Shown: positions 34,518-41,519 of the stretch, one piece after another
Position numbering within the stretch: the first letter of the stretch is position 1
Layout: each line of letters opens with the position of its first letter
Assembly: GCA_016712525.1 (NCBI GenBank)
Contig: JADJQX010000006.1
Coordinates: 372,001 to 436,000 of the forward strand
DNA: 64,000 bases
Source: Myxococcales bacterium
GTDB taxonomy: Bacteria > Myxococcota_A > Polyangia > Polyangiales > Polyangiaceae
Reading direction: 5' to 3'
The notes under the pieces: generated by a model
What the model was told of the DNA's origin: nothing
What the model saw: only the letters and a program-made list of their open reading frames with translations
The model's database searches: none
Made by a program: the position numbers and the translations under genes

Positions 34518-34534
34518 CGTTGCACTTCGCCACG
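34518..34534. promoter_or_regulatory. Candidate upstream activator site (degenerate palindrome copy 2)
   Basis: CGTTGCA-CTT-CGCCACG agrees with the perfect site at 38087 in 13 of 17 bases. Similarity extends into the flanks, with GCCTCAC before and TCG...CACC after in both places, so the two probably share ancestry. It lies about 76 bp before the -12 GC of the sigma54 promoter at 34588. Confidence 0.5.
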
Positions 34535-34587
34535 GTCGCGTCCCACCGCGGACGGGCTTCGCGGTCGAACGACCCCTCGCCCACGAC

Positions 34588-34604
34588 GTGGCTTGGGGTT
34601 TGCT
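34588..34604 (+). promoter_or_regulatory. Sigma54 promoter just before the regulator start codon
   Basis: GTGGCTTGGGGTTTGCT has TGGC and TTTGCT with GG (34590-34591) and GC (34602-34603) ten bases apart; two of the -24 bases differ from consensus. The predicted transcription start, near 34614-34616, falls on or next to the GTG of the regulator gene, implying a leaderless message. Confidence 0.62.
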
Positions 34605-34615
34605 AACGCGGGCGC

Positions 34616-35311
34616 GTGAAGGTCCTGCTCGTCGACTCCGACGGCGCCCGAGCCAGCGCTCTCGCGGGGTATCTCTCCGCCCATGACGGGCACGCGGCCC
34701 GATGGACGACGCGGCCTGCGGAGCTCCTGGAGCCAGGGGAGCTGGACGAGGACGTGATCGTCCTCCGTGACGAGCTCGTCGACGCCGTGGGCCGCGCGGT
34801 CGCCTCGCGGCTTCGCAGCTCGGGCTACAGGGGCGGCGTGATCCTTCTCGCGGAGGCGCTCTCGAACGAAGACCTCGCTGCTGCGCTCCGAGGAGACGTC
34901 GACGACGTCGTCCGCGGGGCCGTCTCGCACGTCGAGATCGCGGCCCGGGTGTGGGCCGTCGGTCGAAGGTGCTCGAGCGTGGAGGTAGTGCGCTACGACG
35001 GCTTCGAGGTCGACGTGCGCTCCAAGAGCGTGACCTACGCCGGGCGGGAGCTCGGACCCTTGACGCCGCGTGAGATCGAGCTCTTCGCGGCGCTCGCGCG
35101 TCGGCGAGGTCAGCCCCTCCCCGCGCGCGAGCTCGGGGCGCTCTTGTGGGAGCAAGACGAGGCACGCAGCGACCGCGCGCGCGTTCGAGAGGTCAACGTG
35201 GCGATCCATCGCCTCCGATGCCGCCTCGGGGACGACGAGGATCTCCTCGAGACCGTGCGCGGCTTCGGGTACCGTTTACGAGCGCGACGCGCGGGGAGGC
35301 CAGACCGATGA
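34616..35311 (+). CDS. Winged-helix response regulator with a degenerate receiver
   Basis: A 231-residue OmpR/PhoB-type regulator. The N-terminal 110 residues fold like a receiver (MKVLLVDSDGARASALAGYL) but lack key residues. The phosphoacceptor strand reads DVIVLRDELV with Arg where Asp is expected, and the usual KP near the end reads RG (DDVVRGAV). The C-terminal domain is a good winged helix: GPLTPREIELFAALARRRGQ, REVNVAIHRLRCRLGDD and ETVRGFGYRLRA. It is probably phosphorylation-independent. The start GTG 34616 lies almost at the predicted sigma54 transcription start, and the stop overlaps the P-type ATPase ATG, so it likely controls that operon or its neighbours. Confidence 0.82.
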   Translation: MKVLLVDSDGARASALAGYLSAHDGHAARWTTRPAELLEPGELDEDVIVLRDELVDAVGRAVASRLRSSGYRGGVILLAEALSNEDLAAALRGDVDDVVRGAVSHVEIAARVWAVGRRCSSVEVVRYDGFEVDVRSKSVTYAGRELGPLTPREIELFAALARRRGQPLPARELGALLWEQDEARSDRARVREVNVAIHRLRCRLGDDEDLLETVRGFGYRLRARRAGRPDR

Positions 35312-37998
35312 AGTGTCTCGACGACGCGCACGCCAAGGCCTCCCGTGAGGCCCTCGCTGCGCTCGGCTCGAGCGAGGCCGGACTCTCCGCCGTCGAGGCC
35401 GCGACCCGCCTCACCGCGCTCGGCCCAAATAGTCTCCCTCCGCCTCCCAGCCGCTCGCTGGCGAGCATCTTCGCCGCCCAGTTCGGGAGCCCGCTCATCG
35501 CGCTGCTCGTGGTCGCCGCCGTCGTGGCCTTCGCGCTGCGCTACACGGCGGATGCTGCGTTCATCGTCACGGTCCTCCTCGTGAACGCGCTCATCGGGAC
35601 CGTCCAAGAGCGTGGCGCCGCGAAGAGCGCCGACGCGCTCCGTGCGCTCGTACCCGCGCGGTCGAGCGTGGTGCGCGCGGGGGAGGAGATCGACGTCGAC
35701 GCGGCCACCCTCGTGCTCGGAGATCTCGTCCTCCTCGAGTCGGGCGCGAAGGTGCCTGCCGACCTGCGCCTCCTTTCGACCTCGGGGCTCGCCATCGACG
35801 AGTCTCTGCTCACGGGCGAGTCCGAGCCGGCCGAGAAGGACGCGGAGCGTGTGGCCACGGCCGACGCCGCGCTGGGGGATCGCGTCGGCGTCGCGCACTC
35901 GGGCTCCATGGTGGTGCGCGGCCGTGGGCTCGGCGTCGTCGTGGCGACGGGCCTCGACACGCAGGTCGGGAAGATCGCGTCGTCCATGGCGACGAGCCGC
36001 GAGCCGAAGCCGCCCCTGCTCCAACGCCTCGACAGGTTCGCGCGAAAGGTCGCCGTGGCCGTCGTGCTCTCGGTGACGCTCGTCGGGCTGGTCGGAGCGT
36101 GGCGTGGGATGCCGCTCGCCGAGGTCTTCCTCGTGTGCGTGGCGCTCGCGGTCTCGGCCATCCCGGAGGGCTTGCCCGTCGCGCTCACCGTCGCGCTCTC
36201 GATCGCGACCCGCAGGATGAGCAAGCGGAACGTGATCGTGCGCAAGCTCGTGGCCGTCGAGGCGCTCGGATCGTGCACCTTCATCGCGTCCGACAAGACC
36301 GGCACCCTCACGAAGAACGAGCTCACGGTCGCCAAGGTGGCCGTCCCGGGGGCCGAGCCGCTCGCCGTCGAGACCACGGCAGACCATGAGGGGCACGTCG
36401 TGTATCCCGCCGACATCGCCGGGCTCGAGCCGCAGGTCCGAGCCCTCGTCGAGACGGCGGTGCTCGCGAGCGAGGGCTCCCTCGTACGGAAGGGCGACAC
36501 CTGGGCGGCCCACGGCGACGCCGTCGACGTCGCGCTGCTCTCGCTCTCCCACAAGGTCGACGTGCGTCGCGCGGGGCTCGAGGCCACCCACCCGCGGAGA
36601 GGCACGATCCCGTTCGAGGCGGAGACGCGCTTCGCGGCGTCGATGCACGAGGCGCACGGCGCCGTCCTCGCGCACGTGAAGGGCGCATTCGAGCGCCTCC
36701 TCCGGATGTGCGCGACGATGCAGACCCGCGAGGGTGAGGTGCCTCTCGACGCCGTGGCGATCGAGCGTGTCGCCGCGGCGCTCGCGGAGGACGGGTTCCG
36801 CGTCCTTGGGGTCGCGCGTGGGCCCGTGTCCTCTGAGGGCCCGTGGGGGCCGAGCGAGCTCACCGGGCTCACGTTCCTCGGCCTCGTCGCGCTGGTGGAC
36901 CCGCTCCGACCCGAGGCGAAGCCCGCCGTCGCGGCGTGCCGGAAGGCAGGGGTCGAGGTGGCGATGGTGACCGGAGACCATCCGGTGACGGCCTTCGCGA
37001 TCGCTCGCCAGCTCGGCATGGCGAGCTCGATGGAGCAGGTCGTCACGGGGAAGGGGCTCGCGGACGCCGAGCGGAGCGGGCAGGCCACGTTCGACGCTTT
37101 GGTCGCGCGATCGCGGGTCTTCGCGCGGGTCGAGCCGCGGCAGAAGCTCCTGGTCGTCGAGGCGCTCACGCGGGCAGGGCACTTCGTGGCCGTCACCGGG
37201 GACGGCGCGAACGACGCGCCCGCGCTGCGCGCCGCCCACGTCGGGGTCGCCATGGCGAAGCGTGGGACGGACGTCGCGCGAGAGGCCTCCTCCCTCGTCG
37301 TCACGGACGACGACTTCGCCTCGATCGTGGCCGGGATCGAGGAGGGGCGCGTGGCGTACGCCAACGTCCGGAAGGTGGTCTTCCTCCTCGTCTCCACCGG
37401 CGCCACGGAGGTGGTGACGTTCCTCGTCTCCGTCGGCCTCGGCCTCCCACCGCCGCTCCTCCCGGCGCAGCTCTTGTGGCTGAACCTCGTGACGAACGGC
37501 ATCCAGGACGTCGCGCTGGCCTTCGAGCCTGCCGAGGGGGGGGAGCTCGCGAGGCCGCCGCGCCCCCCGAAGGAGCCCATCTTCGAGCGACGGATGATCG
37601 CGCGCGTGCTCATCACGGCCGTCGTGGGCGGGCTCTCGGCGACGTGGCTGTTCCGGGACGCCCTCGCCTCGGGGCTCCCCGTCGACGAAGCGCGGAGCGT
37701 GCTCCTGCTCGGGCTCGTGCTGTTCGAGAACGCTCAGGTCGGGGCCGCCCGAACCGAAGAGCGGAGCCTCTTCGCGCTCGATCCGCGGCGGAACCCGCTC
37801 CTCCTCGGGGGCGCGATCGTGGCGTTCGTGCTCCACCTGGGCGCGGCGTTCATCCCGGGGCTCTCGAGCGTGCTGCGGCTCTCGTTCGTCTCCGCGGACC
37901 ATTGGCTCAAGCTCCTGCTGCTCGCGCTGCTCTCCCCGCTCGCGCTCGAGGTGTACGGGGCAGTCGAGCGGGCTCGGAGAAGGAACGCCGCTCGGTGA
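35308..37998 (+). CDS. P2-type cation-transporting ATPase (calcium ATPase-like)
   Basis: An 896-residue P-type ATPase. An N-terminal cation-ATPase domain is followed by the actuator domain with LTGES (about 169-173), M4 with AIPEGLPVALTVALS, the phosphorylation motif SDKTGTLTKNELT (Asp about 329), a nucleotide-binding domain, and the hinge TGDGANDAPALRAAHVGVAM (about 630). M6 reads LLWLNLVTNGIQDVALAFEP. The PEGLP Glu and the Asn/Asp of M6 are those of P2A Ca2+ pumps, though Na+ or K+ pumps of this group look alike. It exports cations at the cost of ATP. ATG 35308 overlaps the regulator stop (ATGA), so it belongs to the sigma54-controlled operon. Confidence 0.9.
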   Translation: MKCLDDAHAKASREALAALGSSEAGLSAVEAATRLTALGPNSLPPPPSRSLASIFAAQFGSPLIALLVVAAVVAFALRYTADAAFIVTVLLVNALIGTVQERGAAKSADALRALVPARSSVVRAGEEIDVDAATLVLGDLVLLESGAKVPADLRLLSTSGLAIDESLLTGESEPAEKDAERVATADAALGDRVGVAHSGSMVVRGRGLGVVVATGLDTQVGKIASSMATSREPKPPLLQRLDRFARKVAVAVVLSVTLVGLVGAWRGMPLAEVFLVCVALAVSAIPEGLPVALTVALSIATRRMSKRNVIVRKLVAVEALGSCTFIASDKTGTLTKNELTVAKVAVPGAEPLAVETTADHEGHVVYPADIAGLEPQVRALVETAVLASEGSLVRKGDTWAAHGDAVDVALLSLSHKVDVRRAGLEATHPRRGTIPFEAETRFAASMHEAHGAVLAHVKGAFERLLRMCATMQTREGEVPLDAVAIERVAAALAEDGFRVLGVARGPVSSEGPWGPSELTGLTFLGLVALVDPLRPEAKPAVAACRKAGVEVAMVTGDHPVTAFAIARQLGMASSMEQVVTGKGLADAERSGQATFDALVARSRVFARVEPRQKLLVVEALTRAGHFVAVTGDGANDAPALRAAHVGVAMAKRGTDVAREASSLVVTDDDFASIVAGIEEGRVAYANVRKVVFLLVSTGATEVVTFLVSVGLGLPPPLLPAQLLWLNLVTNGIQDVALAFEPAEGGELARPPRPPKEPIFERRMIARVLITAVVGGLSATWLFRDALASGLPVDEARSVLLLGLVLFENAQVGAARTEERSLFALDPRRNPLLLGGAIVAFVLHLGAAFIPGLSSVLRLSFVSADHWLKLLLLALLSPLALEVYGAVERARRRNAAR

Positions 37999-38086
37999 TG
38001 GGTACGGTGCGGCTCCCGAGGTCCCAAGCGATGGGTCACGGGGGCACGCTCCTAGGCCAGCCACGCAGTGTGGATGAATGCCTCAC

Positions 38087-38103
38087 TGTGGCGCTTCGCC
38101 ACA
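38087..38103. promoter_or_regulatory. Candidate upstream activator site (perfect palindrome copy 3)
   Basis: TGTGGCG-CTT-CGCCACA is a perfect 7-3-7 inverted repeat in the 406-bp gap between the P-type ATPase and the Tat-protein gene. Its centre lies about 216 bp before the -12 element of the sigma54 promoter at 38297, a usual enhancer distance. Confidence 0.65.
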
Positions 38104-38296
38104 CTCGGGCCTCACCCCGAAATGCCGACGCCGAGCTCAGAGGTTGACGGCAGGTCGTCGTCAGCTTCATTCCCAGCTCAGGCTCGCGGCAACCGCTCGC
38201 GCTCAGCAGCGAGATCGAGGGCAACGGCGGGCGCACGAGGCCTTGGCGTGCGCCCGAAGCTCGCGACGCACACTCCCGGCCAACGCATCGAAGAGC

Positions 38297-38313
38297 CTGG
38301 CGCGACACGTGCT
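38297..38313 (+). promoter_or_regulatory. Sigma54 promoter for the Tat-exported protein gene
   Basis: CTGGCGCGACACGTGCT fits YTGGCACGRNNNTTGCW with two mismatches; GG (38299-38300) and GC (38311-38312) are ten bases apart. The expected start near 38323 leaves a leader of about 80 bases before ATG 38405. The remainder of this 406-bp gap shows nothing else. Confidence 0.58.
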
Positions 38314-38404
38314 ACCACCGCGGAGTTTGATCTGCGGAGCGAATGCCGGTCGCGGCGCTTCGTCGATAGCGCACGGGCCTCGGACGGCCCAGGAGGAGAA
38401 CGCG

Positions 38405-39034
38405 ATGAACGAGACGTCACGGAGAGGGTTCTTGGGTGGGCTCGCGGGGCTCGGAGTGCTCGGGATCTCCGGGCGTGCCTCCGCGGAGGACGCGCTGACG
38501 GACGAGGACCGCGCGGCGTTCGGGGCGGCCCCGCTCGTGGCCCCGCCCAACCATCCGCTCAACTCGCGCATCCCGGCGGGTGCGCAGAGCCCCGGGCTCG
38601 GTGTGAAGTTCGAGAGAAACCCGCCGCCGATGGGCGGGTACAAGCTCGCCTTCTCGGGCCAGATCTTCGTGCCGAGCTTCACGTACTTCTACGCGACACG
38701 TGCGAAGGGTGCGAACGGGCGCGACTACGCGCGGCTCGAGACGCGCACGTACCCAGGTGGCTTCGTCGCGATCTCTCGCACCGAGATCATCTCTTCGGGG
38801 GCATCCGCCGTCGTGCTCGATCGCATCTCGCTGCCGGGAGTGCCGTCGTCGTTGAAGATCTCCTTCTTTTTCAACCGCGCGAGCGCGCCTCGTTCGCTGC
38901 TCGTCAGCTTCCTACAATACCAGGCTCGCTACGATTACCCGAGCATCGTCGACATGAGGCCCAGCGACCTGAAGACCACGGGCACGCGTGAGGTCGGGCT
39001 CGGCGGCTCGTTCTTGTACCGCGCCTCGGCGTGA
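38405..39034 (+). CDS. Tat-exported hypothetical protein
   Basis: A 209-residue protein with a clear twin-arginine signal: ETSRRGFLGGLAGLGVLGIS followed by GRASAED, giving a cleavage site near residue 27. The mature part has no Cys and no known motif; aromatic-rich stretches such as SFTYFYATRA and ISFFFNRAS suggest a beta-rich fold. Tat export implies folding, often with a cofactor, before transport. GGAGGAG lies seven bases before ATG 38405. It stands alone behind a palindrome and a sigma54 promoter, like the antiporter and P-type ATPase genes, so it may belong to the same stress response. Function unknown. Confidence 0.75.
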   Translation: MNETSRRGFLGGLAGLGVLGISGRASAEDALTDEDRAAFGAAPLVAPPNHPLNSRIPAGAQSPGLGVKFERNPPPMGGYKLAFSGQIFVPSFTYFYATRAKGANGRDYARLETRTYPGGFVAISRTEIISSGASAVVLDRISLPGVPSSLKISFFFNRASAPRSLLVSFLQYQARYDYPSIVDMRPSDLKTTGTREVGLGGSFLYRASA

Positions 39035-39142
39035 GGCGGTAAGCGCGCGACCGCAGAGGTCGGGGGGGGCCACGTCAGGATCGTCGAAACGCCCCGAGGC
39101 GTCCTCCCGAGGGGACGCGGCGAAGGTCGTCGAGCTGAGGAC

Positions 39143-39171
39143 TTGACAGTGAGGTGAGGTACGGCAGACAA
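39143..39171 (+). promoter_or_regulatory. Possible sigma70-type promoter
   Basis: A perfect TTGACA (39143-39148) is followed after 17 bases by AGACAA, a poor -10 match. It lies about 55 bp before the sugar dehydrogenase ATG. Confidence 0.25.
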
Positions 39172-39226
39172 ATTTCGTCGATCCGTGTGATCGATTCTTC
39201 GCCGTCCCCCTCACGTAGCTTTGCCC

Positions 39227-41332
39227 ATGCCCCTTTCTTCACGACGCGCGTGGGGGCGCGCGTCCGCCGCTCTCCTACTCTTACCACTCGTCCACTGCGC
39301 CACCCCCGAGGATGACGCGGGATCTCCGGCGTCCGCCTTCGTTCGGGAGCCACGCTCGCCTTGCCGACCCCCGCGCGCGCCCGCCAAGGTGCGCCTCACG
39401 CCGATGTTCGGGGGGCGCGCCTTCGCCCAGCCCACGCGGCTCGCGCGCCCGCTCGAGGGTGCGCCGTTCTTCGTGCTGGAGAAGGGGGGGCGGGTGCTCC
39501 GGGTGCGCGACGACGGCGACACGGAGGAGTGGGCCGATCTCGCGTCGCTCGCGCGCGAGGTGGACGAAGAGGGCGGGCTGCTCGGGCTCGCCATCTCCCC
39601 GGACTACGCGAAGACCGGCGAGATCTTCGTCTCGTACACGACCGCCGCGCGCGAGGCCCCCGAGGGCGTGAAGTTCCGCTTCGTCGTGAGCCGCTTGCGG
39701 GACGTCGGCGGCGGTGAGCTGCCCAACGTGGTGGTCGAGCCCGTGCTCACGATCGACAGGACCGACGCCTGGCACCACGGTGGCGCGCTCGCGTTCGGCC
39801 CGGACCGCGCGCTCTACGTCTCGACGGGAGATGGCGCGTTCGGGGATCCCCGCCGCGGAGCTCCGAACCCGAACACGCTCTTCGGGAAGATCCTCCGCAT
39901 CGACGTGCTCGGAGGGGAGCGCCCGTACGGCCTTTACGCGGACAACCCGTTCGTGCTCTCGGGCAGGGCCGAGGTCTACGCGACGGGCTTCCGCAACCCG
40001 TGGACCATGTCGTTCGGCCCGACGGGCAGGCTCTGGGTCGCGGACGTCGGTCACTTTCGTTGGGAGGAGATCGACGCCGTCGAGCGGGGCAAGCACTACG
40101 GCTGGCCCGACCGCGAGGGCACCCACTGTGCCTTCGCCGCGACGTGCCCGGACGACGGGACCCACCCCGTGGTCGAGTACTCGCACGTCGAAGGCCAGGC
40201 CGTCGTGGGCGGGTACGAGTACCGCGGGAAGAACGTCCCGAGGTTCGACGGGAAGTACGTCTATGGCGACTTCGTCAGCGGGCGAATCTGGACGATCCCC
40301 ACGGGGGGCGTGACGCGACCGAGCGTCGGCGAGGACGTGGTCGACACCGGCATGTTCCTCGCGGGCTTCGCGGAGGACGTCGACGGCGAGCTCTCGGTCA
40401 TCGACTACGCGACCGGCAAGATCTTCAGGCTCGACCCGGGCGACGACACGCCCGAAGAGGCCGCGACGCTCGCGAGCCTCGGCTGCCTCCGCGACGGGGA
40501 GATGGACCCGCGCCTCGTCCCGTACGGCGTGGTCGCGCCGCTCTACTCGGACGGCCTCGCGAAGCGCCGGTGGATCTCGGTCCCGGACGGCGAGAAGCTC
40601 TCCCTCCACGGGGACGGCACGTTCGACTTCCCACCGGGCACGATGCTCCTGAAGGAGTTCTCGGACGGGCCTCACAAGGTCGAGACGCGCATGATGGTGA
40701 ACGACGCCGCGCGTGGGTGGCTCGGCTACTCGTTCGCCTGGAACGCCGACGGCACGGACGCCTCTCTCCTCCCGGACGGCGCTTCCGCGCCCCTCGCCGC
40801 CGGCCGCGTGTGGGACTTCCCCGCGCGCTCGGCGTGCGCCACCTGCCACAACCCGACGGCCGGGCGCGTGCTCGGGTTCCAGGCCTCCCAGCTCGAGCCT
40901 CACCGCGACGGCGCGGGCACACCCATCCTCGAGGCGTGGGCGAAGGGCGGGCTCGTCCACGCGGTCCCCGAAGCGCCGGCGTGGCCGAAGCTCGTGAACC
41001 CGTACGACGAGCGCGCCGACCTCGACACGCGCGCGCGCTCGTACATCCAAGGCAACTGCGCGCACTGCCACAGGACGCGCGGCTTCGACTTCCGAGCCTC
41101 GGCCTCACTCGAGGAGATGGGCCTCCTCTGCCGCACGGCGTACGCGACGCACTTCCCGGATGCGCCAGAGCTCGTGATCCCGGGTAAGCCCGAGTCGTCG
41201 GTGCTGGTCCGCCGGGTCGCCGACACGGGAGACATCCGCATGCCCCCGCTGGGGCGACGCGTGGTCGACGACGCGGCCGTCCGGCTCTTCGAGCGGTGGA
41301 TCGGCGCGATGCCGCCGTGCCCTTCCGAGTAG
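39227..41332 (+). CDS. PQQ-type sugar dehydrogenase fused to a diheme cytochrome domain (lipoprotein)
   Basis: A 701-residue lipoprotein with a signal ending LLLLPLVHC. Residues about 45-420 form a six-bladed propeller of the glucose/sorbosone dehydrogenase type: GLLGLAISPDYAKTGEIFVS, WHHGGALAFGPDRALYVSTG and GFRNPWTMSFGPTGRLW, with PQQ/Ca-site His and Asp patterns. The rest resembles the SO2930-type C-terminal module with two heme sites, CATCH near 537 and CAHCH near 612. The enzyme would oxidise a sugar or aldose at the outer membrane and hand electrons to its own hemes. The substrate is not predictable. ATG 39227 is preferred over TTG 39221. Confidence 0.85.
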   Translation: MPLSSRRAWGRASAALLLLPLVHCATPEDDAGSPASAFVREPRSPCRPPRAPAKVRLTPMFGGRAFAQPTRLARPLEGAPFFVLEKGGRVLRVRDDGDTEEWADLASLAREVDEEGGLLGLAISPDYAKTGEIFVSYTTAAREAPEGVKFRFVVSRLRDVGGGELPNVVVEPVLTIDRTDAWHHGGALAFGPDRALYVSTGDGAFGDPRRGAPNPNTLFGKILRIDVLGGERPYGLYADNPFVLSGRAEVYATGFRNPWTMSFGPTGRLWVADVGHFRWEEIDAVERGKHYGWPDREGTHCAFAATCPDDGTHPVVEYSHVEGQAVVGGYEYRGKNVPRFDGKYVYGDFVSGRIWTIPTGGVTRPSVGEDVVDTGMFLAGFAEDVDGELSVIDYATGKIFRLDPGDDTPEEAATLASLGCLRDGEMDPRLVPYGVVAPLYSDGLAKRRWISVPDGEKLSLHGDGTFDFPPGTMLLKEFSDGPHKVETRMMVNDAARGWLGYSFAWNADGTDASLLPDGASAPLAAGRVWDFPARSACATCHNPTAGRVLGFQASQLEPHRDGAGTPILEAWAKGGLVHAVPEAPAWPKLVNPYDERADLDTRARSYIQGNCAHCHRTRGFDFRASASLEEMGLLCRTAYATHFPDAPELVIPGKPESSVLVRRVADTGDIRMPPLGRRVVDDAAVRLFERWIGAMPPCPSE

Positions 41333-41416
41333 CGGGGGCGCACCGTCGATCGCGTTGCGACTGTCGCGCCCCCTCTCTCGTGGTGGCACCCGACGAACCC
41401 CGCTGCGGGCGCGACC

Positions 41417-41433
41417 TGTGGCGAAACGCCACA
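41417..41433. promoter_or_regulatory. Candidate upstream activator site (perfect palindrome copy 4)
   Basis: TGTGGCG-AAA-CGCCACA, a perfect 7-3-7 inverted repeat, 87 bp before the start of the CASTOR/POLLUX-like channel gene. No good sigma54 promoter follows; the only GG-N10-GC match (41451-41464) has a poor -12 box and is very close. Confidence 0.55.
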
Positions 41434-41519
41434 CGTGATCCATACGCGATGGGCGCCCTTTCGCGCCTCGCGCGGGCTTCGCCGTAGTTTATGGTCGGGT
41501 GCACGATGAGGAGCCATCC

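Noticed and set aside
34291..34584. N-terminal extension of the ClC gene to 34584
   Set aside because: Non-conserved, Pro/Arg-rich and overlaps the regulatory palindrome whose DNA resembles the non-coding site at 38087.
35110..38064. A 984-codon minus-strand frame opposite the P-type ATPase
   Set aside because: The plus strand carries every P-type ATPase motif; the minus frame is a His/Arg/Glu-rich shadow.
41450..41466. Possible sigma54 promoter before the CASTOR-like gene
   Set aside because: Spacing is right but the -12 box is TCGC rather than TTGC, the -24 box is poor, and it is only about 38 bp from the palindrome centre.
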